Shown here piece after piece: positions 1 through 9,880 of a DNA stretch of 30,422 nucleotides. Origin of the DNA: Perkinsus olseni (lineage: Eukaryota > Perkinsozoa > Perkinsida > Perkinsidae); assembly GCA_013115135.1 (NCBI GenBank), contig JABANP010000590.1, positions 1 to 30,422 on the forward strand. The letters run 5' to 3'. The number at the start of each line of letters is the position of its first letter. Position 1 is the stretch's first letter. Both the position numbers and the translations under genes were made by a program. The notes beneath the pieces were generated by a model. The model searched no databases and was not told where the DNA came from. It saw nothing but the letters and a program-made list of their open reading frames with translations.

Positions 1-1316
1 ATCCCTATATCCCCGATCCGGTTCCCCACTTACCGTAGAAATACAGTAGTCCTTTAACCCTTCAACCTTCGGGCGAACTACCGCATCCTCCGTCCTTCGA
101 GCATCCGTCGCTTGTTCATCACTCAAGCTCGCTAGGTTTGGTACATTGTCACCGCTTTCAATAAGGCTACGCCCGCAGGCGCCATCAGCGGGTTTGACAA
201 GGCAGGGACGCGCCGACCAACGGCTCCCATCTATTAACGATAACCTCGGACCTGTTCCAAGTGCAAAGGTTGGGGAACTACCTTGCATCTGTACCCTAAC
301 TAGCCTTCCGATGGGCGTGGCACGGTGCCGCGTGCCACTGGCACCCTCGCAGATGGCGTCGAGTGGTTGCCCGTTTCCATCGGGAGAACCTTCACAGGCC
401 TTGTCTAGAATGCACCGTAAAGGCCCTAAGGAGTTGGGGAACTTGGCGGGCACGCAGCCAAACTCCTGGTGTGCTCGGGGGTACTGGCCTTGTCCATCTG
501 ACCGTACCCTGGACCTATGGCTCCTTGCCCAACGCCCGGTCCACAGTGAGATCAACGGGACGATACAGGCGCTAGCATTCCCTTCCAAACCACGGAGGGA
601 AGTGCCCTGAGTTACAAGAGCGCGAGAAGTGGTGTTAACTACTACCTTTGATGAACCATCCTGTAGTTCACCACCGCTATCCATCCTTCCGGCACCCTCT
701 AACGGCACCATAACGGCTTCATCCACAGTGTTCCCTGCAGATACGTTAGCCATAAATGCCAGGCACCATAACCATTCACAGGAACCCCTTGGTAGCCCCA
801 TATGATATGGGCCATATCCACCATAAGATCCCTTACTTCGGATAGTCTCGCATTCACGATCACGGGTGCATCACCGTGTCGCCGCCCTTGCTCCTCTGGA
901 TCATCAATGATGTCATCTATATCATCCATAGGTTGGGGGAGCTTCACTCCGGAACTTACCAATGAACCGGGTAGCCTCTGAGCCTCTCCAGAGTCCGTAA
1001 CGTTGTTAGGTTCACTCCCGTTATTACCATCACACTCCATCTCTCTTTCCAACACGATCTCAGTCGATGTTGTCTCCACCATAGGCCTTTCATCTTGAGA
1101 TAACTCTCCACTCATATCCGTAGGTCCATGATAGAGAACAATCCCGGTAGAATACGCGCGGCGGTGAGCCTCCCTATGATGACTCGCAGAACTCTCAGGA
1201 GCAACCTTCATACCACAGGTTGACTTCCCGACCCGCAACGCATGGGGGGTAACATGACTCTTAGATATTCCTTCCTTCACCTTCTTTATCATATCCGTGT
1301 CACGGTTACGTGGCAC
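1..1316 (-). pseudogene. BEL-like gag, N-terminal part, running off the left edge
   Basis: A minus-strand ORF with an ATG at 1316 runs to a stop at 699. Translating 1-790 by hand in a different minus frame gives an uninterrupted reading frame to the window edge, so coding continues past the stop after a frameshift somewhere between about 700 and 830. The N-terminus (MPR..., then KKVKEG..SKS, then RRAYSTGI) matches the N-terminus of the longer gag at 20226-22510 (MPR..., QKVKER.SRS, RRAHSTGI), so the two are diverged copies of one family. No known domain is recognisable in this part. In the other copy the same protein leads to zinc knuckles and protease, which is why I call it gag. The plus-strand ORF at 146-610 is its antisense shadow. 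I am fairly sure of the relationship between the two copies and unsure of the function of this N-terminal region. Confidence 0.6.
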
Positions 1317-1329
1317 ATCCGTAGACTTT

Positions 1330-1388
1330 CCTGATCGCGTAACATCTAACGCGATCAGGCCGGACTAATGTCATGCTCTGCATGACAT
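1330..1388. repeat. Two adjacent hairpins upstream of the gag start
   Basis: Hairpin 1 has 11-nt perfect arms at 1330-1340 (CCTGATCGCGT) and 1349-1359 with an 8-nt loop. Hairpin 2 has 8-nt perfect arms at 1368-1375 (ATGTCATG) and 1381-1388 with a 5-nt loop, followed on the plus strand by T-rich sequence. They lie 14-72 nt upstream of the minus-strand gag ATG, so they would be in its 5' leader if transcribed. Function unknown. Confidence 0.6.
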
Positions 1389-3961
1389 TTTCATGCTATT
1401 TTTCTTTCTGACACCTCTAGCTGTCCCTTAGCAGTAGTAGTACCCATTTCTCGGCCCAATTACGCTTGATTCTGATATCAACGACGGCCGTAGTAGCAGC
1501 AGTAGATGTTTCATCGTACGATCGAGCGGCCATTTTTATACAATTTTATATTAGCACAAACTGAAGGGTAAAGGCCAAGGATTTAGCTTCCACAGTGGAG
1601 GGGCCGGGACGCCAACCGCCTCACCCGTTACGTCACCGAGGAGCAGTGACAAGGTGTTGATAGAAACTCCACTAACACAGTTGCAGTAGATGGACGAATA
1701 GGGACAGACAGGAGATCATTGGGTGACACAGGGAGGAATAGACAACGCCAACTTACGCCGTACGCTCGCCATAGCACGCAAGGCTCGTGGCGAACGATTG
1801 GGCTCACGTACGGACGTTTTAACTCGGGGTAAAACCTCTTTGCGCGGGTAATATCCGAACTCGAAAGCGAGCAGCTGCCGTGCTAGCGTTCTTGTGATAG
1901 GGACCTTGGAGAACGATCTCCTCCAGCCTGAAGCCTTCCGGACACTGCGAGCTCCGTGGAGGATCTTCACACTGTGGACGTCCCCGTCCTCAACGCCTAT
2001 CGACCGGCGTGGACCCGATTCATTCCTCGGATACTTTTTGCTAGAGGTCCTCGCTCGCACCACTAAGCGAATGGTTGGCAGCATGAGGCAAGCTCCCCGA
2101 ATTTTTCTCTTCGACGTTAGCCTTCTCACTCGACCTACCTCGTCTGCTCGAATCGTTGGCGGTTAGCGTTGATCGGGCGACCGTCCGTTGTCTGAGCGTC
2201 GCATTCAATACTGTCGTCGTTGGTTAGCTGCAGCTCTGGGTACGCTGAGCAGTCAGAGCGATCATAGAAGGAACGGTGAGTCACCTTTCAGTAGCCGAAC
2301 TATGGATTCCAAAGTTGCAAATCTCTCCGCGTATCCACGAGCTAGTTACATTGTAATTACTGTCTGCTACATTGCTTGTCAATTTCAACCCGGAACCGAC
2401 ACTATCGGGCAGGTATGCCTTGCTCGGATGTGTGAAGTGTCGAGTCAGGATACTCCAGCGGTGGGACTAATCCTTCGCAGACAGCCATCACTTATCACGA
2501 AGATTTCACGACCGTCTGACTAGTGCTCTTACTGCGAGAGTCCTGTTTGGCTGGAGAATCTCTCACAACATACAACTGACGGGAAGCCAGCTCTCGCCTA
2601 GACGCTGCCAGCGCTGGGCCAACGGTATTGGTGCAATCTTGGCTAATAAACCCTTCGCCATGACCGTCATTGTTGCGTTGATGCTGTACTCTGCATCACG
2701 TCGGATGATGGGCAACAGAGTCTGTTTCCACCGAAGTGACGTTCACAGTACTTGTAGCACAAGTCTTCTACCTGCCTTCTGCCACAAGGTCCACTGTAAA
2801 CCCTCCAGAAGGCTTGTGGACTCGCGCTTATCTTCCAGAGTTTAGACTGATAATGATCCTAGATCGAAAACGTAAGAGAAATATGAGCATACCTAGTACT
2901 TGAGAAGCCTGCGGTGTCAGAAAAGGTTTGCTCATCGTGACACACTGGCGCTCATTTCGTGGTATTGGGAGACGGAAACATTCTCGAGTCTAGGGAGAGT
3001 GATGAATGCTCTGTCCCACTTGACGTGTGTCGTATGGTGATGTATACCCAAATCCCTCATCCTTAATGGCACATTCGTGCGCGAAGAGATTGCTATACTT
3101 CGCACGCTTCCATATCAGCGGGACGGTCTCACAGCCTTCATTTCATAAGTACTCGCGTTAAAGAAAACAACGGTAGTTCTCCTCGCTAAAATGCTGGTTG
3201 CGTCCCCTCTGCGACAACACCTTCGAAGGCTCGAAGTCCGTTAGGATATTAGCATAGTGGAACTTGATCACACATCGCGACGCTGTGCAATCAACATTCT
3301 GGAAGTGAGGATTTTCTCACGAAAATGAACTAAACCCAGTGTAGCGGTTTTCGTTCGAGCCGTACTAGGACTCGCGGAAACCGCCCTGGGCCTCCTCAAC
3401 CTTTTTCGTATGGGAGTTTCGGAATTTCAATATTCGCGAGTTTGTCATCGCATGAGGTGAAAACGATATATTTAATGAATGAGTTTTCATGAAGGCTATA
3501 GTAAAAGAATATACCTCCGCCGCCCTGAGATGGCCTACGCTTCTGCGAGGCTCAAACTGTCATGAAGTTGAATAACCAATAGCGGTAATAAGATCCCCAA
3601 CTTGCCACAAATAGTGCTCATTGGGATCGGTGACTATTAGGGCGAATTCCTTCAGATCGGGTGTATCATGCAACTAGATATCTCAAAACTAGAGTGCTGT
3701 ATTCTATTGTAACTGTCCTTAATAACGAGCAATACATGATTTTAGTGTCACGTCTTCCAGCCCTAAGGCTTCGACCGTCTTCTTCTGCGTCTTTCACCAT
3801 CCTCGCGGCCTTCATCCCAGTTGCTGCTGTCGGGCGGTCCTTCAGCGCTGGCCCGAGCTGCCGTTTTGTTTTGTTTTGGTTTTTTTGAGCGAATATCCAA
3901 TGGGGCCTCTTGGTAGGAGGCTCTCACGAAAACAGAGGCGAAAAAACCAAATTTTGGTTAG

Positions 3962-3996
3962 CGGGTAGGCACAACCACTTTGGTTGTGCCTACCCG
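3962..3996. repeat. Perfect 16-bp-arm hairpin
   Basis: Arms at 3962-3977 (CGGGTAGGCACAACCA) and 3981-3996 are exact reverse complements separated by CTT. It is GC-rich and isolated from any gene. It resembles a short foldback or a stem in a structured RNA, with no further evidence for either. Confidence 0.85.
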
Positions 3997-4850
3997 GCAC
4001 CACACTAAGCCCCTGCGAGCATCGAGATACTGCATGAGGGCCAAAGTTCGGCCGCCAAACAGAGTTGATTGAAGGACTTGCTCCTCTTCGAATCAACAAC
4101 AATCTTATATAAATGGTAGGGCACACCACCTTTAACCCTCTTTCTGGTCTGCACTAAGAGCGGACAGGAGAGGAGGTAGTGTCTACCTGGTAGTGTCTAG
4201 TGTTCTGCATTGGCGTTCCACAGTCACGCTCTGGCGAGTTGACTACCCCACACCTGTAATGGTGGGCGGGGGTATGGGCCCTTCACAAGTGTAAGTTTGA
4301 AAATACAGTAAGTACTAAACTTGAAGTTGCACTGTTTCGTTACTAGAGTACAAATAACCGGTACCAGGGTATCTTGGAGACACAATGATCGGAACAGAGG
4401 CTGCAGAGCCGTTCAAATCGTTTACTGAGGAGTCCACGCCTTTCTCATAACCGCTTCCCTTTCATCGAGAACGAAATACCATGTACGCGAATACTACAGC
4501 TCGGCGATGATCAGTATTGCGAGGAACTCTGTTGTGCCATTCGGGTGTATCAGGTGACATAGGACTCAACACACAGGAAGAGACGTGCTAAATCATCTAA
4601 AGCCATCTAAATCCATGGAGGAAGTGTCTCGTCTCGAGCACAGCGGAGCGAAGCGCATCAAACTCCCTCCATCCTGGCTAGTGCTCTAGCCGATGTCGGT
4701 AGCACACAAATCCTGTCCCCTTCCGTCCCGGTTTTGCCATCGATAAAATCTTCCGGTATTTACTTCACTATGAAAGTCCCATGATGAAGTGTTATTGGGA
4801 TATTCTTATGTTGTTGGCAACAGGTCTATCTTGGAGGCAACGAAACCCGA

Positions 4851-5173
4851 CGACGGGCCGGGCCCGTCGGGCCCCACGAATCCACGTGGGGGTGACGCAA
4901 TAGACTTCGTGTGGGCGAGGGTCTTTCAGATCGCGTGTCTCCCCCATGCTCGAGATGTCCCCACCTCGGAAACAGCGTCGTCACATCAGCCATGGCTGAG
5001 GTGAAGCCGATCGGCTTCACGAGAGGGAAATGTGATAGTCAACAGCGACATCTTCCGCCCGCCTGACTCACCTGATGGTACCAATGAGGATCTGCCGACT
5101 ATCGGAGGCGTTTGAGAACGGAGACAAGGCGCGTGGGGTAACGACAGTCACGCGCCAGGCCACTGTGGCCTGG
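4851..5173. repeat. Cluster of short palindromes
   Basis: There are three palindromes within about 320 bp. 4851-4869 has 8-nt arms (CGACGGGC) around CGG. 5001-5020 is a perfect 20-bp palindrome (GTGAAGCCGATCGGCTTCAC). 5155-5173 has 9-nt arms (CCAGGCCAC) around one T. No gene is evident beside them other than the small secreted-protein ORF starting at 5397. Confidence 0.8.
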
Positions 5174-5396
5174 CCACAAGCTTTGGAGGACACCTAAGTA
5201 GGACCTGCTGGCATATCTCATCATCACCTCGGATCGATAGCGAGTAGTAGCGACCATTTGAGGACCCTCCAACTGCTCGGCTTGGATTGTTCGAGACAGT
5301 GACGCCAGCCTGGTGTCACCAGCTGATGGCAAGAACTTCTAGCGTCTAAGTTGCTTGGCGAATCAGCTAGCTGATCATTTTTGACTCGACACTACG

Positions 5397-5855
5397 ATGG
5401 CCAAAATGCCGTTCATTCGCACTGCAGTGATGCTGCTGCTGCCGCTCCTCATCACCCTCGTGGGTGGTGTTGCTACCGGTAGTATCGATACTCCGCAGAA
5501 GGACCCCTCAAATACTACTGGAAGGAGACTCTACCCATTCGACGAAGGCTACTACAACAGAAATAATACTCCGATTATAGGCGTACATTTTGACAAGACC
5601 TTGGGCGGCACTGTTACCTTCTACCGCGCATCACCCCAAAGCCTGCCTAATCCGTCTTACGCGTGTGGTTACACTGCGAAGCAGGGTGGAAGGTTGATTG
5701 AGATAACTCTCAACAACGGTTGTCTATCTCTCATCCGTGATTCTCATGGCAGCTATGACAAAACTCTTCTCAATGGCATGCGCGTCAGGACAGATTATAG
5801 CGTCCTGACCGTTCCCAAGACCGGTGGAAGGGTCGACACTTATAATAAGAATTGA
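5397..5855 (+). CDS. Small secreted protein, unknown function
   Basis: 152 aa from an ATG with purine-rich context. The N-terminus is a clear signal peptide: a basic start, then a hydrophobic core at about residues 10-26 (AVMLLLPLLITLVGGVA), with likely cleavage near residue 26-29. The mature part is about 125 aa with two cysteines (CGYT and NGCLS), a possible N-glycosylation site (NTT), and alternating polar and hydrophobic stretches suggesting a small beta-rich domain. No family is recognised. It is one of only two ORFs here that look like ordinary host genes. The duplicated segments downstream (about 5900-6800) may be its 3' region or remnants of related genes. The possibility that it is the first exon of a longer gene cannot be excluded. 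Confidence 0.55.
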   Translation: MAKMPFIRTAVMLLLPLLITLVGGVATGSIDTPQKDPSNTTGRRLYPFDEGYYNRNNTPIIGVHFDKTLGGTVTFYRASPQSLPNPSYACGYTAKQGGRLIEITLNNGCLSLIRDSHGSYDKTLLNGMRVRTDYSVLTVPKTGGRVDTYNKN

Positions 5856-5899
5856 CTATCTTGACAATATCATGACAGATGCTACATAGAAGAGCTTGC

Positions 5900-6060
5900 C
5901 TTGAGTAACTCGAGCCGTCCTGGCTCTACTGCAGGGAATCGGGTCTATTACTTTCTTCTACCTATCATAGCTATCACCCGACTCTGCCCGCCTCTTCCTT
6001 ATATCCCTATTATTTTCAGCAGTGTCCTGCGAGTGTCGCGTTAGTCTACTCCATTCTTCT
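5900..6060 (+). repeat. Diverged direct duplication, copy 1
   Basis: It shares CTGCAGGGAATCGGGTCT (starting 5929) and the following TATTACTTTCTT...TAGCTA.CACCCGA.CTGCCCG..T pattern with a second copy about 715 bp downstream. It lies immediately 3' of the secreted-protein ORF. Copy 2 carries extra bases, for example a GACCCGATC insertion. Confidence 0.75.
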
Positions 6061-6258
6061 TTCCTCTGCATCATATATAAACCTTAAAAAGTCTCCCTCC
6101 GATCTCCAACCCTCGTTGACTGCTCCCCCTTCCGGACAGCTTCTTACTGGGGTTTTGAAATCGCTGCCTGTTATCGACCCCAACCCGACGCAAGTGAAAG
6201 TTTCACTGTGAAGGTGATAGAAGCCCGATATTGATATACCACGCTCATAGCTGTCTTC

Positions 6259-6399
6259 ATGTCTAGCTCGATGATCATGATATGTGGAATGGCCGGTGTG
6301 CCGCTCCTCATGATCATTTTCCAGCGATACTTCGGTGTCAGTAATCCCAACTTGAGGTGGGCAGCAGCGTCCGTCGTCTTACCCAGTCTCCCATTCTAG
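6259..6399 (+). other. Short hydrophobic ORF, possibly an exon
   Basis: 46 codons from an ATG at 6259 to TAG at 6397. The middle is hydrophobic (IMICGMAGVPLLMIIF), like a membrane segment or signal anchor. It is followed closely by a further open stretch preceded by a plausible 3' splice site (CACCTCAG, ending 6428). The reading frames across the best-looking donor (GAG|GTGGGC at about 6356) do not join cleanly, so an intron is only a guess. Confidence 0.2.
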
Positions 6400-6428
6400 C
6401 ACCTAGTAGGTACTACCTACCACCTCAG

Positions 6429-6701
6429 ATACTATGCTCTAAAGTCGCCCGGCTCTACGATCTCGTTGGAGGTCTCCTACTGCAGCTAGGGTTTGAAAAG
6501 ACGACAATGATGGTGGCACGCTACGGTGGAATCGCCAGGCCCCTGATCGTCGTCTCATCGAGCGTTACCTTACTCGAGAATATTATGGCAGATGATGCAT
6601 ACAAGGGCTTCACTTCAGTAACTGGATCCGACGGCTCGATGCTGCTGCAGGGAATCGGGTCTAATTTGACCCGATCTATTACTTTCTCTCAGCTGTCGTA
6701 G
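6429..6701 (+). other. Open stretch, possible exon, unknown product
   Basis: An open frame (nominal start at 6357 is a GTG; the first in-frame ATG pair is near 6507) ends at TAG 6699-6701. It encodes a mildly hydrophobic peptide with ARPLIVVSSSVTLLENIM and a final GSMLLQGIGSNLTRS segment that lies in the duplicated sequence. There is no recognised domain. It could be a terminal exon of a gene beginning near 6259, or chance. Confidence 0.25.
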
Positions 6702-6800
6702 CTACCACCCGATGCTGCCCGACTTTTACTTCTCCTCTCATTATTCTCTTTTCGGAAAAGACTTTTCCGCAGTGCCCGGCGAGTGTGGCGCCTGTCTGAT
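6613..6800 (+). repeat. Diverged direct duplication, copy 2
   Basis: Second copy of the segment at 5900-6060. The match includes AGTAACT...GCTC..TGCTGCAGGGAATCGGGTCT and, after an indel, TATTACTTTCT, TCGTAGCTACCACCCGA, GCAGTG.CC.GCGAGTGT. The remainder to 7147 holds only a 92-aa ORF (6712-6990) without features, and short AT-rich sequence. Confidence 0.7.
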
Positions 6801-7147
6801 CAAGTACGATAACATCCACTACTTTCTCTCGTCTCGCACGCCCAATTTTGAGACATCACGAAGCGACTTAGCGATGCAGAGTCAAGACTGCCCGAGGCGG
6901 CGCTATACTCCTCCACAGAGAGCGTCCGATTCTCTTGATTATCCAAGCTCCCGCTTATCGACTAAACACAACGGAAGACGCTCATGGTAACTCTCGTAAA
7001 AACTGTGAAGATGAGTGAAATTGTTTATATCGAAATATGTTTTGTGCTAACGAAATAGACTGCCCCGTATAGGAGGCACTCAGCAGGCACCTCAGATTAC
7101 AGGTGCAGCACCTGTAATTATCGGTACAATGGCATGCCTGACTCGTC

Positions 7148-8242
7148 TCATGGTTTCACTTTCGCAATACCAATCTGCTTCTTGTCAAAGTCGAATGAGA
7201 AGTAGTACCCCGGAATAACATTGTGACCAATTCTCCAGAAGCTTTCCGTGTCTTCGAAAATGAGCAAAGTGCACGCGCCTGACATAGTAGGTTCGACATA
7301 GTTTTCTTGCGGGACCTCCATGGAGACTTTTCCACCCACCCCCTCAAACGACAGCTCTATTGTGGGCAGATATTTCCCGTCGGCGCAGTTGATCTCATAT
7401 TTGCCTTTGATGAGCCTAATATCAATGGGCTTCTCGGCTCCGAATCTGATGAGGGTGATGAGATCTTCCCTAGCCTTTGCTGGCATGTGTATGCCGTTGG
7501 TGCCGGTGTCCAAAATGACATGCAGACCAGCTTGTCTCCTGGAAGCTCCACCGACGTAAACGGCGAGCAAGTGAAGCATCCAATGACCTTCGCCGACCAC
7601 AGGCATGAGAGCGAGTGGGTCAATGAACTTGTCCGGGTCCACTCCTCCCAGAAGCACTTCTCCACGCGTTGGGGTCCCAGACTCGAGATAGAGAGAAAAC
7701 CTGCGGCTCTTGATGTATCCCGAGGGATCTCTCACCAATTGATCGATTAGTGACCGCTGAAGAAAGCCGCCCTGCGAGAATCCGAGCCCCAAGACGGAGG
7801 ATGGGCGGGCTGGCTCAGGCCCATGACTGAACGATACCTCTGAGCCGAATAAGACCGTCGGCTGATCCGGCTCGGATATGTCAAATGGGGCTTCAGTTTT
7901 CACTAGCATTGCAAACGAGCCGTCTCTGAACTCAACCTTGGTCGGGGAGCTCAAAAGTGCACAATAGTCCTCTATGTAACAATTAAAGCATCCGAAAACG
8001 CTCCCGTGGCAAAAGTCGGGACGATAGTAGGGCTCGAAGAGAAAGTACATGAGAGGCGTTTCGGTGTTCACCAATGCACCGAGGCTTTGATTGCTAACAG
8101 ACAGGTTGGCGACCAACCCGTAACGCACGAAAACGGGATCGACGATCTCTCGGCGCATAGGAAGCCTGATTAGGGGTACAGCTCCGGCATAGAGTAGAAT
8201 GGTTGAGAAGATGACCCATAGCAGCTGCATTGATGCTAACAT
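7148..8242 (-). CDS. Secreted pepsin-like (A1) protein with altered first active site
   Basis: An uninterrupted minus-strand frame. A GTG at 8290 opens it, but the first ATG is at 8242, giving 364 aa with a signal peptide directly behind it (MLASMQLLWVIFSTILLYAGA). Pepsin-family order is visible: an N-lobe strand pair, then the position of the first catalytic motif reads VNTETPL rather than a DTGS type; a VLGLG turn; then the second motif VILDTGTNGIHMP with its aspartate intact; and a C-terminal strand set ending GYYFSFDFDKKQIGIAKV, typical of family A1. Length is normal for A1 without a large propeptide. Six or so cysteines suggest disulfides, fitting secretion. With Asn in place of the first Asp it would be expected to lack normal proteolysis, unless my alignment of that motif is wrong. 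No intron is needed. It probably is a host gene, lying close to the end of a retroelement. Confidence 0.8.
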   Translation of the reverse strand: MLASMQLLWVIFSTILLYAGAVPLIRLPMRREIVDPVFVRYGLVANLSVSNQSLGALVNTETPLMYFLFEPYYRPDFCHGSVFGCFNCYIEDYCALLSSPTKVEFRDGSFAMLVKTEAPFDISEPDQPTVLFGSEVSFSHGPEPARPSSVLGLGFSQGGFLQRSLIDQLVRDPSGYIKSRRFSLYLESGTPTRGEVLLGGVDPDKFIDPLALMPVVGEGHWMLHLLAVYVGGASRRQAGLHVILDTGTNGIHMPAKAREDLITLIRFGAEKPIDIRLIKGKYEINCADGKYLPTIELSFEGVGGKVSMEVPQENYVEPTMSGACTLLIFEDTESFWRIGHNVIPGYYFSFDFDKKQIGIAKVKP

Positions 8243-8496
8243 GAGGGATAAAAGGTTGCCTGCGAATAAACTCTCATCCTGGTGTGCCACACGTTGCTAT
8301 GACTCGTGCGAGTGTCCCGTACTAGCACAACACCGAGGCGCCACTAGTCAATGTTATCAGTATGCAGCGGAGCTGATAAAGGCCTCACGAGGGGGAACAT
8401 ACGTACACGTGCTGATAGCTGAAATCGATCATCATCAAATCGATCACCGCGCCAGTCGGCAGCGACAACCGCGCCAGTCGACGGCGCTCCATAACA
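8243..8496 (-). mobile_element. Putative 3' LTR of the Gypsy fragment (inner edge only)
   Basis: On the minus strand the polypurine tract at 8497-8511 is followed by TGTTATGGAGCG, a normal LTR start (TG). The right edge at 8496 is therefore well supported. The other LTR edge cannot be placed because no second copy is in the window. The left limit given here is simply the start of the protease-like gene and is arbitrary. Confidence 0.35.
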
Positions 8497-8511
8497 TGCC
8501 CCCCTCCTTGA
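8497..8511 (-). other. Polypurine tract of the Gypsy fragment
   Basis: Minus strand reads TCAAGGAGGGGGGCA, about 30 nt after the pol stop codon (8540-8542) and directly before TGTTATGG. That position is where plus-strand priming occurs in LTR elements. The tract resembles the one in the gag-only element at 17706-17719. Confidence 0.6.
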
Positions 8512-8539
8512 GGTGGTCATTGCGGAGAGGAAATTGGGA

Positions 8540-9880
8540 CTAGTCATAACCACCGTCAGACAGAAGAAGCTTAATATCGCGACTGTGCGTGCTCACTTCA
8601 TGACCAGATACATCGGCCTTGGTGATGAATACATTCGCACTTACCTGGCGAATGATGATCGCTGTATACCATCGAAAATTTAACTTAGCCAATGGGGACG
8701 GACAGCGGACCAACACTCGCGTGCCTGTTGGGATGACCTGCTCGGGAAGTGGATCAACAACACACGAGTCAACGTAGTCATGGCCCTGACGACACTGCCT
8801 CGGAACATGCATACCCATAGAGGCCGGAAAGGAGTAGACCGACGAATGCGGGCTAGTGCCCCCACGCTTGGTGACATTCCATGAATAAACTGCATGATGG
8901 ATAAGATCACAGAAGGTAGTGTAGGACATGCCCTTGCCATCATGATGGGTACGGAGATACTCGTTCAAGTACCTATGAACTCTCTCGACCCTCCCGTTGG
9001 ATGGCGAAGATCCTCGGGGAGTGAAGAGATGGAGAGCGTCCCATGATTCAATAAGATCGGCCATGGCCATGCTCGAATACTGGGTTCCGTTGTCCGAGTG
9101 GAGCATCAGAGGGACAACGTGGGAGGTATGCACGAGAGACGTAAGTAGTGAGCAGACATCTTGAGAATTCGGCGGATGTTGAGTAGGACGCACTAACGGG
9201 AAGTTCGAACAACTGTCGATGACAGAAGTGAGATAGAAGCGAGTAGTGCCGTCCACGGATCGCAAGTAGGGACCTGCAATGTCAGAATGAATGCGTACGA
9301 AAGGGAACGGGGCTCGGGGGAGGTGCCGGGGAGAAGTGAATGGTTGACGGTCTCCCGGAAAGGCCTTCCCTCTGGAACATGCTTCGCAATGGAAAGACTC
9401 AATGGCCGACGCAAGGCCCGGTGCCTCAATGTATTCCCGGCATTGAGACAGCATTGCAGCATGCCCTTCGTGATCGTGTACTCGCGACAGAAATTCCCCA
9501 ATGAGGTGAGGCGGCAGGAGGACTTTCCCGTCCCGGATGGGAAATTGTTGGAGCCAATCACGAAGATCGCGATTCTGAGTGCTAAGAGACGGAGCACTCG
9601 GAGCCTGAACGGCCACCAGAGCGGAAGAGTCAGCGGCTCCAGGGGTAGCGTATTCCTTGACGAGTCCAAGAATCTCTCGAGATAACGGTTGCGGCAGTCG
9701 TGATAGAACATCAACGAGATTCTCCGTAGTGGGCACGTGAGTCACGGTCAACGTGATATGGTAGTTGCGGCAGATGTCGTGAATCAGTTGGATTCGGCTC
9801 TCAACAGCATGGCGGAACAGGCCATGGATTTTTGTCCAATGTCGATTGGCGGATCGACTGAGCCCTAGAGTCGTCCACGT
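8540..9880 (-). pseudogene. Ty3/Gypsy-type pol, 3' part: RNase H end and integrase
   Basis: Minus-strand frame of about 450 codons (nominal start at 9898 is a GTG; the true protein began further upstream). It starts with the C-terminal end of RNase H (ITLTVTHVPTTENLVDVLSRLP). The integrase follows, with a His/Cys zinc finger (HDHEGH ... CEACSRGK), catalytic Asp in RIHSDIAGPY, Asp in LHSDNGTQY and Glu in GRVERVHRY, spaced exactly D-35-E. A C-terminal domain of the usual Gypsy type ends before the stop. The integrase looks undamaged. The RT and most of RNase H are missing because the frame joins the end of an unrelated BEL-like pol at about 9850-9898, with no LTR between. It is a truncated element, although its integrase ORF is open. 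Confidence 0.85.

Larger units (their letters stand above)
1389..5396. other. 4 kb without a convincing gene
   Basis: Only short ORFs occur here (largest 137 aa, minus, 1716-2129; 111 aa, plus, 2188-2523). None shows a recognisable motif, signal peptide or conserved-looking composition, and I regard them as chance. A T-rich run (GTTTTGTTTTGTTTTGG) lies near 3863-3880. Strong hairpins are listed separately. The stretch just right of 1316 is where a 5' LTR and primer-binding site of the left-edge element would be expected, but I could not delimit either. Confidence 0.5.

Noticed and set aside
146..610. 154-codon plus-strand ORF
   Set aside because: It is antisense to the open minus-strand gag frame that runs through 1-790, and has no motif.
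1716..2523. ORFs of 137 aa (minus) and 111 aa (plus)
   Set aside because: No recognisable domain, signal peptide, or relation to neighbours; length is compatible with chance.
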